The translations under genes and the position numbers were made by a program. This document shows positions 1 through 10,829 of a stretch of DNA of 64,000 nt, piece after piece. The stretch is taken from NCBI RefSeq assembly GCF_002307495.1, contig NZ_NTMR01000010.1, forward strand, positions 124,001-188,000. The letters run 5' to 3'. How positions within the stretch are numbered: the stretch's first letter is position 1; every line of letters begins with the position of its first letter. A model generated the notes under the pieces. It was not told the DNA's origin and ran no database searches. It saw only the letters and a list, made by a program, of their open reading frames with translations. Origin of the DNA: Pseudomonas abyssi (GTDB lineage Bacteria; Pseudomonadota; Gammaproteobacteria; Pseudomonadales; Pseudomonadaceae).

Positions 1-6
1 GGACAC

Positions 7-39
7 AAAAAAACCGCAGCACAGGCTGCGGTTTTTTTT
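7..39. terminator. Bidirectional rho-independent terminator
   Basis: Nine-base-pair stem AACCGCAGC/GCTGCGGTT around an ACAG loop, flanked by a run of A on the left and eight T on the right, so it can work on both strands. It probably ends a gene lying to the left of the window; the right-hand gene (370-1512, minus strand) ends more than 300 bases away. Confidence 0.85.
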
Positions 40-87
40 GCTCACCACCAGCAACGTCGAGGTGGTTTGCTAGACGCTCGGAAGTCC

Positions 88-312
88 AGTGTGCACCTTG
101 GGTTCGTCCCGTTTACGCGGGCGAGTAGCGCAGATTTATCGGGGAAAAGAGCCACAGGGTGTCTGAGGAGCGAAGCGACGAGTTTTGTGGCTCCCCGATA
201 AATCGAGCAACGCAGCGAACCCGAAGGGCCGCGTAGTCGGGTGCCCCGGGGGATCGCTAAGGGGGGCTGGGCATGCAGCCCCCCTTGGCTCGCCGTGAGG
301 GCGAAAGGCTGA
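88..312 (+). repeat. Structured intergenic repeat, copy 1
   Basis: About 225 bases almost identical to the reverse complement of 55129-55362. It starts at AGTGTGCAC and contains CCCGTTTACGCGGG, a long hairpin with arms 133-144 and 193-204 (12 perfect pairs) extended by an inner stem 149-156/186-193, a loop containing GAGGAGCGAAGCGACGAG, and a second hairpin (GGGGGGCTG/CAGCCCCCC). The arms of the long hairpin differ from copy 2 yet remain fully complementary. A short reading frame across it (136-333) is explained by the repeat and is not called as a gene. Function unknown; a structured RNA or a non-autonomous mobile element are both possible. Confidence 0.85.
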
Positions 313-369
313 GTTGATTACAGCTCGCGGCAAAACACAGTCGGCCGAGCCGGAACTCGGCCCTCCCGG

Positions 370-1512
370 TCAATAACCGCGCAACGCCGCAAAGCGGTTG
401 GCGTGATAGCGGTAGTCGCCAAACAACGCCTGCACACTGCGCGCACGCTTCATGAACAGGCCGATATCAAACTCGTCGGTCATGCCCATGCCGCCGTGCA
501 TCTGCACCGCTTCGTTGGTCGCCAGCTCGGCTACTTCGCAGGCCTTGGCCTTGGCCAGGCTGACCCATTGCGCCGCCTCGGCATCACCGGCATCCAACGC
601 CATCTGCGCCTTCAACACCGCCGACTTGACCAGTTCCAGCTCGCTGAACAGATGCGCGCAACGATGTTGCAGCGCCTGGAAGGTGCTCAGTGCTACCCCG
701 AACTGCTTGCGCTCCTGCAGATAGGCAACGGTGCGCTCGAACACTTCCAGCGACAGGCCCAGCAGCTCACCGGCCAGCTGCGCGTTGACCACATCCAGGG
801 TCAGCGCCAGCGCCGCCCAGGCGTTGCCTGCCTCACCCAGCAGATCACCAGAGGCGACCTTCACGTTGTCAAAGCTGACGATCGCCGCATTGCGGCTGTC
901 AGCCATGATGGTGCGCTCGACACTCACGCCCGGCGCGTTGCGATCCACCAGCAACAGGCTGATGCCCGCCTGATCACCTTCAGCGCCCTCGCTGCGCGCA
1001 GAGACGATCAGCTTGTCGGCAACATGGCCGTCGACCACAAAGGTCTTGCGGCCGTTGAGCAGATACCCGCCATCAGCTACCTGCAGTCGGGTTGCTACCC
1101 GGTTCGGCGCGTGACGCGGCGCTTCATCAATCGCCAGCGCCAGCAGCAGGCTGCCCTCGGCGACCTGCGGCAGCAGCGCCTGCTGCTGTTCGCTGGAGCC
1201 CGCCAGCAGCAGCGCGGCCACACCGCCAATGGCGGTCGAGATCAAGGGGGAAGCGCTGAGGTTGCGGCCGGCCTGTTCGCTGACCTGGCCCATGCCGACG
1301 TAGCCGAACTGGGCACCACCGAGGGCTTCGGGGATCAGGGTACCGACAAAGCCCATCTCGACCATGCTCTGCCACAGCTCGCGGGAAAAGCCGGTTTCAT
1401 CGCGGTTGTCGCGCAGCGCACGCAGCTGACTGACCGGGGCGCTCTCGCTCAGAAAACGCTTGGCCGCGTCCTTGAGCATCTGTTGTTCTTCGTTAAGTAC
1501 CAAAGCTGCCAT
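370..1512 (-). CDS. Acyl-CoA dehydrogenase family protein
   Basis: 380 residues, typical for acyl-CoA dehydrogenases: an N-terminal helical domain, a middle beta domain (about 120-215) and a C-terminal helical FAD domain with the conserved QMHGGMGMTDE stretch near the end. Such enzymes make the alpha,beta double bond in acyl-CoA using FAD and pass electrons to ETF. It lies 12 bases after a second, different acyl-CoA dehydrogenase (1525-2709) in the same direction, so the two are probably one operon and may act as a heteromeric pair, as in sterol or branched acyl degradation (inference). Substrate cannot be read from the sequence. A GGCCGAG/CTCGGCC hairpin at 342-361 follows the stop codon. 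Confidence 0.9.
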   Translation of the reverse strand: MAALVLNEEQQMLKDAAKRFLSESAPVSQLRALRDNRDETGFSRELWQSMVEMGFVGTLIPEALGGAQFGYVGMGQVSEQAGRNLSASPLISTAIGGVAALLLAGSSEQQQALLPQVAEGSLLLALAIDEAPRHAPNRVATRLQVADGGYLLNGRKTFVVDGHVADKLIVSARSEGAEGDQAGISLLLVDRNAPGVSVERTIMADSRNAAIVSFDNVKVASGDLLGEAGNAWAALALTLDVVNAQLAGELLGLSLEVFERTVAYLQERKQFGVALSTFQALQHRCAHLFSELELVKSAVLKAQMALDAGDAEAAQWVSLAKAKACEVAELATNEAVQMHGGMGMTDEFDIGLFMKRARSVQALFGDYRYHANRFAALRGY

Positions 1513-1524
1513 GATGCTGTCCCC

Positions 1525-2709
1525 TCACTGAAGGCCGAGAATGTTGCGGGCGATGACGTTGAGCTGCACCTCGCTGGTACCGCCCTCGATCGAGTTGCCC
1601 TTGGAGCGCAGCCAGGTGCGGGCAACGGCCCCCTCGCGAGACGCCTCCCCTTCCCAGAGCAGACCGTCGCTGCCATGCAGGGCGACCATCAGTTCCTGCC
1701 GGCGCTTGTTCAGCTCGGTGCCGTAGTACTTGAGCATGGCCGAGGCCGCGCCAACGCCCTGACCCGCCTTGGCTTCATCCAGTACCCGCTCTGCGGTCAG
1801 CGCAAAGGCAGCGGCATCCAGATCCCATGTCGCCAGTTCACCGCGCAGCATGCCGTCAGCCAGCTTGCCGTCTTCCAGGCCGACAGCATCCACCGCGATC
1901 TGCGGCAGGGTCTTCTGGCCTGCGGCGGTGCGGCCCATACCGCCAATCATTTCCCGCTCGTGGGTCAGCAGGTACTTGGCGATGGTCCAGCCGGCGTTGA
2001 TCTCGCCCACGACCTGGCTTTTTTCCACCCGCACATTGTCGAGAAAGGTCTCGCAGAACGGCGAGCTGCCGGAAATCAGCTTGATCGGGCGAGTGCTCAC
2101 GCCGGGGGTGGTCATGTCGAACAGCACCAGACTGATGCCCAGCTGCTTCTTGGCATCCGGGTTGGTACGCACCAGACAGAACATCCAGTCAGCCTTGTCG
2201 GCGTAGGAGGTCCAGATCTTCTGGCCATTGACGATAAAGTGGTCGCCGTGGTCTTCGGCACGGGTCTGCAGGCCGGCGAGGTCGGAGCCGGCACCCGGCT
2301 CGCTGTAACCCTGACACCAACGGATTTCACCGCGGACAATCGGCGGCAGATGCTGACGCTTGAGTTCTTCGGAGCCGAACTTGAGAATCGCCGGGCCGAT
2401 CATCCAGACACCAAAACTGGACAGCGGCGGGCGGGCATTGATGCGCGCCATCTCTTCGCGCAGCACCTTGTGCTCCTGCTGGCTGAGGCCACCGCCGCCA
2501 TACTCGGTTGGCCAGTCGGGCGCGGTCCAGCCACGTGCGGCCATGCGCTCGAGCCAACGTTTCTGGTCTTCGCTGGCGAAGGTGAAGTTGCGTCCGCCCC
2601 AGCAGGCGTCATTGTCCGAGCGTTGCGGCGTGCGCATGCTCTGCGGGCAGTTTTCTTCCAGCCAGGCGCGGGTTTGCTGGCGGAATACGTCCAGATCAGC
2701 CACGGGCAT
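1525..2709 (-). CDS. Acyl-CoA dehydrogenase family protein
   Basis: 394 residues from the ATG at 2709, which is preceded by AAAGGAGA; an upstream in-frame extension to 2814 lacks family similarity and is left out. The protein has the conserved YSEPGAGSDLAG segment of the middle domain, INGQKIWTS-like VNGQKIWTSYAD, and the C-terminal GGTSEVQLNVIARN motif that contacts FAD. It is the first gene of a two-gene operon with the dehydrogenase at 370-1512. Expected role: flavin-dependent dehydrogenation of an acyl-CoA in the cytoplasm; the substrate is unknown. Confidence 0.9.
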   Translation of the reverse strand: MPVADLDVFRQQTRAWLEENCPQSMRTPQRSDNDACWGGRNFTFASEDQKRWLERMAARGWTAPDWPTEYGGGGLSQQEHKVLREEMARINARPPLSSFGVWMIGPAILKFGSEELKRQHLPPIVRGEIRWCQGYSEPGAGSDLAGLQTRAEDHGDHFIVNGQKIWTSYADKADWMFCLVRTNPDAKKQLGISLVLFDMTTPGVSTRPIKLISGSSPFCETFLDNVRVEKSQVVGEINAGWTIAKYLLTHEREMIGGMGRTAAGQKTLPQIAVDAVGLEDGKLADGMLRGELATWDLDAAAFALTAERVLDEAKAGQGVGAASAMLKYYGTELNKRRQELMVALHGSDGLLWEGEASREGAVARTWLRSKGNSIEGGTSEVQLNVIARNILGLQ

Positions 2710-2833
2710 TCTCCTTTGTTGTGATTTATCTGCAGGAAACGCTGAATCGGTCAGACCACAAGATACTCCGGCCGACGCCACACGGAAGCGGCTCTTGACT
2801 GACCGAATAGTCACCCATCATTGGGGATGATGC

Positions 2834-3868
2834 TCAACCACGCTCACTACGGCAGTACTGCCGCGGTGTCATGCCCTTCCAGCGTCGAAACGCATGGACA
2901 AAGTTGGAGACTTCACCGTAGCCAAGACGCACCGCCACCGCCTCCAGTGACAGCCCCGGCATCCGCAACAACTCCTCGGCCAGAGCCTCGCGGGTTTCCT
3001 CCTGCAACTGACGGAAGCTGGTCTGCTCGTCACCCAGACGACGGCGCAGCGTGCGCTCGGTCAGATGCAGCCTGGCAGCAACAGTCGGCATGTCCGGCAG
3101 CGCCGCACCACCCTCCAGCAACAACTCACGCACCCGCCCCGCCAGCCCGTCACGCGCCCGATAGCGTTGCAATAACTGATGGCATTGCTGCTCGCAGGCC
3201 TCACGCATGGCGGGGTTGTCGCCGGGCAACGCCCGGGCCAGCAGCTCCGGGTCCAGTTCCAGCAGGTGCTCCGGGGCATCGAACCGGGGCGTACAGCCAT
3301 AGGCTTCGGTGTAAGCGGCCAACTGCTCTGCGGGCGGCGCAGGCAATGCCAGCTGAACCGACTTGAAAGGCTGCCGCAGCCCGGTCAGTTCACGATGAAT
3401 GCGCGCGATCGCGGAGCTGTCGCGCAGCAACAGAAAACGGCGTACTGCCGGATCTACCCAGCTGTCATCCACCCCCAGCCAATGGCCAGACGCATCCTTG
3501 CGGGCATGAATGCGACAGAAGGCAAAGGTCAGATCGAGGTAGCGCAGGCCCATGTCCAGCGCCTCGCCGAGTGAGGCGCTGGACAGCAACGCATATCCCC
3601 AGATGCCGTAACGGCTGAGCTGGTAGCGGCGTCCGGCCAGCAGTCCCAGCAGCGGCTGCTCAGGCAAACCGGCGAGCAGATTGCCGACCACCTGCAGCTC
3701 CTGCGCCGCCTCGACCTGGGCCTGACCATCGGCCAGCGCCATCACATCCAGCCCGGTGCCCTGCAGGCACTGCGGTACGGTCAGGCCCAGCTCGGTACCC
3801 AGTTGGGTCATCAGTTGCACGCTACCGATGTTGCGCAGGCGCGGCCAGGGAGGAGCAGTAGCGGTCAT
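2834..3868 (-). CDS. AraC-family transcriptional regulator
   Basis: 344 residues from ATG at 3868. Residues about 20-200 resemble the arabinose-binding-type N-terminal domain of the large AraC/OruR-like regulators, and the last 100 residues hold two helix-turn-helix units (LTERTLRRRLGDEQTSFRQL, then a second in SLEAVAVRLGYGEVSNFVHA) ending in the family signature FRRWKGMTPRQYCR. It is divergent from the monooxygenase gene starting at 3962, with 93 bases between the two starts, so it most likely controls the monooxygenase/esterase operon (inference from position). Inducer unknown. Confidence 0.9.
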   Translation of the reverse strand: MTATAPPWPRLRNIGSVQLMTQLGTELGLTVPQCLQGTGLDVMALADGQAQVEAAQELQVVGNLLAGLPEQPLLGLLAGRRYQLSRYGIWGYALLSSASLGEALDMGLRYLDLTFAFCRIHARKDASGHWLGVDDSWVDPAVRRFLLLRDSSAIARIHRELTGLRQPFKSVQLALPAPPAEQLAAYTEAYGCTPRFDAPEHLLELDPELLARALPGDNPAMREACEQQCHQLLQRYRARDGLAGRVRELLLEGGAALPDMPTVAARLHLTERTLRRRLGDEQTSFRQLQEETREALAEELLRMPGLSLEAVAVRLGYGEVSNFVHAFRRWKGMTPRQYCRSERG

Positions 3869-3961
3869 GGTGTGTCCGAAACTCACAATTTTTTGACCGA
3901 CTATGCCATACCCGCGCCGACAGGCAACACCTAATATGCTGACAACAGGAGGAAGCACACA

Positions 3962-5429
3962 ATGACTACAAAAAGCTCACCTGCCGCACCACTCGACGCC
4001 ATTATCATCGGCAGCGGGTTTGGCGGCCTCGGCATGGCCATCCAACTGGACCGCGCCGGCATCAGCCATTTTCTGCTGCTGGAGAAGGCCGCCGACATCG
4101 GCGGTACCTGGCGCGACAACCACTATCCGGGTTCGGGTTGCGACGTACCTTCGCACCTGTATTCCTACTCGTTCGAGCCGCGTACCAGCTGGCCGCACAA
4201 GTACGCCCGCCAGGACGAAATTCACGCCTACATCCGCCACTGCGCCGACAAATACCACCTGCGCCAGCGCATTCGCCTCAATTGCGCGGTCAGCGACGCC
4301 CACTTTGACGCCGAATCCGGCTGCTGGCAGGTCACTACCGCCGGCGGAGAAACCCTGGTCGCGCGCAACCTGATCGCCGCCACCGGCCAGCTCAACCGCC
4401 CGCTGATGCCGAACATCGAAGGGCTCGGCAGCTTTGCCGGCCCGGCCTTCCACTCGGCCGAGTGGCAGCACGACGTTGATCTGAAGGGCAAACGAGTCGC
4501 AGTCATCGGTACCGGCGCCTCGGCGATCCAGTTCGTGCCGCAGATCGTGCCCGAGGTGGCTCAGCTTGACCTGTACCAGCGCAACGCCGCCTGGGTGCTG
4601 CCCAAGGATGATTGCGAATACAGCGACTCACGCCGCCGCTGGCTGAGCCGCCTGCCGCTGCTGCACCGGCTGGACCGGCTGGACCGGCTCTGGCAGTATC
4701 TGACCCACGAAGTCCGCGCGCTGGCTTTCGTGCATTTCCCGGCACTGGTCAAAAGCAGTGAACGGGCCGCCAAGCGTGATCTAGACCGTCAGGTCAGCGA
4801 TCCCGCCAAGCGCGCCGCACTGACCCCGGACTACCCGATGGGCTGCAAGCGCATCCTGATCAGCAACAACTACTACCCGGCGCTGGATCAAAAGCACGTC
4901 AACATCGTCAGTGACGGCATCGAGAAAATTGTCCCGGAAGGCGTCGTCACCAACGACGGCACCCTGCACCCGGCCGACGTGCTGACCTACGGCACCGGCT
5001 TTGCCGCCACCGAGTTCCTCGCGCCGATCCGCATCAGCGGGCTGGACGGCAAAGACCTGAACGACGCCTGGCGCGACGGCGCAGAAGCCTACAAGGGCAT
5101 CTCGGTCGCCGGCTTTCCCAATCTGTATGTGCTCTACGGGCCAAACACCAACCTCGGCCACAACTCGATCATCTACATGCTGGAAAGCCAGTTCCGCTAC
5201 GTCGTTGCCTGTGTGAAGGCCGTGCGCGACCGTGGTCTGCGTTACCTTGATCTGCAGCCCGAAGTGCAGGCGCGCTACAACCGGCAGCTGCAGGACGACG
5301 CCCGCGGCACGGTCTGGGCCCGGGGCTGCCAGAGCTGGTACCTGACCGCCGACGGCAAGCAGACCGTCAACTGGCCCGGCTTTACCTTCACCTATCGATA
5401 CATGACCCGCAAACCGACGTGGAGCGATT

Positions 5430-5446
<17 letters not shown>
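3962..5446 (+). CDS. Flavin-containing (Baeyer-Villiger-type) monooxygenase
   Basis: 494 residues. An N-terminal FAD Rossmann motif (GSGFGGLG, about residues 18-25), a type I BVMO-like fingerprint FAGPAFHSAEW near residue 160, and a second NADPH Rossmann motif GTGASAIQ near residue 183 identify a class B flavin monooxygenase. These enzymes insert oxygen next to a carbonyl to give an ester or lactone. The gene overlaps the start of an esterase gene by 17 bases, so product ester hydrolysis by the neighbour is likely. Regulation probably runs through the divergent AraC regulator at 2834-3868. Substrate unknown. Confidence 0.92.
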
Positions 5447-7295
<1,849 letters not shown>

Positions 7296-7312
<17 letters not shown>

Positions 7313-8225
7313 GAATAAAAGGCTCCCCCAACGCCCCGGGCTGGCTGCTGCTGTCGCGGCTGGCCAGGGCTACCCAGATCATCACCCCGAGGGTGACGGC
7401 GTAGGGAGTCATAAATACGAAGTACTGCGGCAGGCGAATACCGGAGGCGGCCATCTGCGGAATCAGCGCCTCGATACAGCCAAACAGCACGGCACCGGCC
7501 AGCGCCTTCCACGGCGACCAACGGGCGAAAATCACCAGCGCCACGGTAATCCAGCCGCGCCCGCCAACCATGTCGGCGATCCACATCTTGGTGCTCAGTA
7601 CCGAGATATAGGCACCGGCCAGACCGATCAGCATGGAGCCGGCGACGATGGCCGCGCAGCGATAGCCCAGCACCGGAATACCGGCGGCATCGGCGGCCTG
7701 CGGGTTCTCACCGACCGCGCGCAGGCGCAGGCCGAGCACGCTGCGATTGAGCACCAGCACCACCACGACGAAAATCAGCGGCGTAACGAATACCAGCGGG
7801 TTCTGCACAAACAGCTTGCCCACTACCGGCAGCTCCGAGAACGGCCAGAGCGATACCGCGTGCAGCCCGGCCACCGGCTTGTTGGTCCAGTCCAGCAGGG
7901 TGCCAAGCAAGCCGGTCAGGCCCTGACAGAAGAACACCAGCGCCAGACCGGCGATCACCTGATTGATGCGCATCACCAGAACCATCAGGGCAAACAGCAG
8001 CGAGACAACCCCGGCCGCGCACATCGCCAGAATCAATGCCCAGACGGTTGCGCCGCCGGTCATCAGTGACGCGCCGATTCCTGCCAGCGCACCCACCAGC
8101 ATCAAGCCCTCGGCACCCAGTGCCAGCACCCCGGAGCGTTCGATCACGATCAACCCGAGCGCCGCCAGCGCAAAGGGCACGGCAAAGTCGGGAATGTTGC
8201 CGATCCAGCTTGCAATCATGTCCAT
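7296..8225 (-). CDS. BMP/nucleoside ABC transporter permease
   Basis: 309 residues with about eight hydrophobic segments and the beginning typical of the second permease of BMP-type (purine/pyrimidine nucleoside) importers: ERSGVLALGAEGLMLVGAL. Last gene of the operon that runs from the oxygenase at 13346 downward: oxygenase, VOC protein, substrate-binding protein, ATPase, two permeases. Start ATG at 8225 overlaps the stop of the upstream permease. The stop codon lies within a hairpin of the adjacent repeat-like region. Confidence 0.9.
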
Positions 8226-9319
8226 CAGACCTGCCCTCCCTGAATGCGGCGAATACGGTGGCGGATAAAGAACTCCGAAGACGCCACGCAGATCACCAGA
8301 ATCGCCTGGATCAACTGCACCATCGAGAACGGAATCTGATAGAACACCTGCAGACTGCGCCCGGCGACAAACAGGGTCGCCACCAGCACCGCTACCACGG
8401 TCGCGGCAATCGGCTGATTGCGCGCCAGAAAGGCGATCAGAATCCCGGAAAAGCCATAGCCAGCGTAGAAGGAATGGGTCAGCCGCCCTTCCTGCCCGGC
8501 GGTAATCATCAGCCCGGCCAGACCTGCCAGCGCGCCCGACAGCAGAACGGTACCGAGGATTACCCGCTTGACCGGCACACCGACTGCGCGGGCCACGCCC
8601 GGGCTGCTGTCGACAAAGCGCAGGTACAGGCCAGCGCGTGAGATGCCGGTGAACCAGAGCACGAACAGCGCGACCACCAGCGCCAGCACCACCGCCAGAC
8701 TGACGCCATCGAACAGCTCGGGCAGACGCTCGAATACCTTGTACTGCGGCGAATAGGGGAAAGAGTCACGCGGGTCCTTCCAGCTGCCGTAGACCAGATG
8801 CAGCAGGAAGTTGATCGCGATGTAGTTGAGCATCAGCGTGGAGATGATCTCGTTGACCTTCAGGTGCAGCTTGAGCAGCACCGGCGCCAGCGCCCAGAGC
8901 AGGCCGCAGACCATGGCGCAGACCATCATCAGGGGCAGGCGCAGCGACGGCGGCCCGATCTCGAACAGCGAAACGGCAGTCGCGCCAATCGCGCCCCAGA
9001 TCATCTGGCCTTCCAGCCCGAGGTTCCAGAAGCGCGCGCGGAAGGCCAGACAGCCGGCCAGACCGACCATGATCAGCGGCGCGGCCTGAAACAACACCGC
9101 GCGCAGACTCTGGCTGTCGAACAGGGTGAGGATGACAAACTCATTGAGCAGCTCACCGGCGGGTACCCCGGCGCTGACCAGAATCGCCGCCGAGATCAGC
9201 ATGCCGATTACCAATGCCAGCGCGATGACCAGCGCCTGCCAGTACCAGGCCATCTGCTGGCGAACTTCAAGGGTGTACCGGCGCGCCAGCAGCGGTTGAA
9301 AATTCGTTGTATCAAACAT
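8225..9319 (-). CDS. BMP/nucleoside ABC transporter permease
   Basis: 364 residues, inner-membrane protein with around eight to ten hydrophobic segments (first about 30-52). The segment FRARFWNLGLEGQMIWGAIGA is the hallmark of the larger permease of ribose/nucleoside-type BMP importers. Its start overlaps the ATPase gene by 8 bases. Together with the smaller permease (7296-8225) it should form the translocation channel. Substrate is probably a nucleoside or nucleobase by family and by proximity to the rut genes (inference). Confidence 0.9.
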   Translation of the reverse strand: MFDTTNFQPLLARRYTLEVRQQMAWYWQALVIALALVIGMLISAAILVSAGVPAGELLNEFVILTLFDSQSLRAVLFQAAPLIMVGLAGCLAFRARFWNLGLEGQMIWGAIGATAVSLFEIGPPSLRLPLMMVCAMVCGLLWALAPVLLKLHLKVNEIISTLMLNYIAINFLLHLVYGSWKDPRDSFPYSPQYKVFERLPELFDGVSLAVVLALVVALFVLWFTGISRAGLYLRFVDSSPGVARAVGVPVKRVILGTVLLSGALAGLAGLMITAGQEGRLTHSFYAGYGFSGILIAFLARNQPIAATVVAVLVATLFVAGRSLQVFYQIPFSMVQLIQAILVICVASSEFFIRHRIRRIQGGQV

Positions 9320-10829
9320 GATTCACCATGGCCTGCCCGATTGCCTGGCGGTCCGCCGGCTGGGCAAACTCGCCGATGATACGTCCTGCCGACATCACGC
9401 CAATGCGGTCTGCCAGCGCCATCACTTCGTCCAGGTCTTCACTGATCAGCAACACCGCAGCGCCGGCATCACGGGCGCTGCGCAGCCGCTCGTGCACCGC
9501 CAGGGTGGCGCGCACATCCAGCCCGCGGCTGGGGCTGTGGACGATGACCAGTTGCGGGGTGCGGGCAAACTCGCGGGCAATCACCAGCTTCTGCGCGTTG
9601 CCGCCAGACAGCAGCGCCGCCTTCTGTTGCAGCGAGCGCACACCCTGCACATCAAACTCGGCGACCGCGGCGGCGGTGTCGGCTTCGATCCGCTTGCGGC
9701 GCAGGAACCAGAACGGCCCGTAGCGGCCGCTGTGTACATCGCCCATGGCAAAGTTGTCGCTGATCGACAGCGGTGCGGCGAGCGCCGAGCTGTAGCGGTC
9801 GGCCGGGATGCAGGCGATGCCCAGCTCGCGGCGACGGGCCGCACTGAGGCTGTTGAGATCACCTTCGCCGACCAGTTTCATCTCGCCGGACACCGGCTCG
9901 GGCAGGCCCATCAGCGCGCCGGCCAGTTCACTCTGGCCATTGCCACCAACCCCGGCGATGCCGTAAATCTCACCGGCATGCAGCTCCAGATTGACGCCGC
10001 GCAGCGCCGGCGCATCGCCGCTGGAGCGCAGATCACGCACCGCCAGCCTGACCTCGCCCGCGTCTCGGCTGGACGGAATCTGCGGTGGAGTCGGCGCATC
10101 GCCAACGGTCAGTTTGACCAGCTCACCGACCGACACGGTCTGCGGCTTGAGGCTGGCAACCGTTGAGCCTGTGCGCATCACCGTCACCTGATCGGCGTAG
10201 CGCATGACATCATTCATTTTGTGGGTCACCAGGATGACGGCAGCACCTTCCTGATGCGCGAAATGCTGGACCGTGGTCAGCAGGTTTTCTGCTTCCGCAT
10301 CGGTCAGTACCGCGGTGGGTTCATCGAGAATCAGAATGCGGGCACCGGCCAGCAGCACCTTGAGAATCTCGACCCGTTGCTGCTCGGCCACCGACAGTTG
10401 ATCCACCCGCGCGTGGGGTTCGATGCTGAACCCCAGGCTGGCGGCCATGGCGGTGATCTGCTCGGCGGTCTGCGCCAGCCGCTGCCGGTACGTGCCGGCC
10501 TGCAGGTGACGAAGACCGAGCAGAATGTTCTCTGCCACGGTGAAGGGTTTCACCAGTTTGAAGTGCTGGTGAACCATGCCGATGCCCTGTGCGGCAGCAT
10601 CGAGCGGCCCCTTCAGACGAACCGGGTTGTCGTCGATGAACAGCGATCCGGTTTCCGGCGCATACAGCCCTGCGGCGATGTTCATCAGGGACGACTTGCC
10701 CGCTCCGTTCTCGCCCAGCAGAGCATGTACCTCGCCCCAGCGTGCGGTGAAGGAGGCTTCGGACAGCGCCTTGAAGCCGTCAAACGACTTGCTGACGCTG
10801 TCCAGCCGGATCGCGTTCGGGTTGCTCAT
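9312..10829 (-). CDS. BMP/nucleoside ABC transporter ATP-binding protein
   Basis: 505 residues containing two fused ABC domains, as in sugar/nucleoside importers. The first has Walker A GENGAGKSS (about 40), signature LSVAEQQRV and Walker B ILILDEPTAVL. The second has a degenerate P-loop (GVGGNGQSE) and signature LSGGNAQKL, a normal feature of this family. Its 3' end overlaps the permease and its 5' end overlaps the substrate-binding gene by 4 bases, so the transporter genes are tightly coupled. Confidence 0.93.
   Translation of the reverse strand: MSNPNAIRLDSVSKSFDGFKALSEASFTARWGEVHALLGENGAGKSSLMNIAAGLYAPETGSLFIDDNPVRLKGPLDAAAQGIGMVHQHFKLVKPFTVAENILLGLRHLQAGTYRQRLAQTAEQITAMAASLGFSIEPHARVDQLSVAEQQRVEILKVLLAGARILILDEPTAVLTDAEAENLLTTVQHFAHQEGAAVILVTHKMNDVMRYADQVTVMRTGSTVASLKPQTVSVGELVKLTVGDAPTPPQIPSSRDAGEVRLAVRDLRSSGDAPALRGVNLELHAGEIYGIAGVGGNGQSELAGALMGLPEPVSGEMKLVGEGDLNSLSAARRRELGIACIPADRYSSALAAPLSISDNFAMGDVHSGRYGPFWFLRRKRIEADTAAAVAEFDVQGVRSLQQKAALLSGGNAQKLVIAREFARTPQLVIVHSPSRGLDVRATLAVHERLRSARDAGAAVLLISEDLDEVMALADRIGVMSAGRIIGEFAQPADRQAIGQAMVNHV

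Noticed and set aside
136..333. Small ORF within the structured repeat (also the frame at 54904-55338)
   Set aside because: The translated sequence is fixed by the repeat; the hairpin arms change between copies to keep base pairing, not the amino acids.
403..2724. 773-codon open frame on the plus strand opposite the acyl-CoA dehydrogenases
   Set aside because: It is antisense to two clear conserved enzymes; long antisense frames are expected at this GC content, and the translation has no domain.
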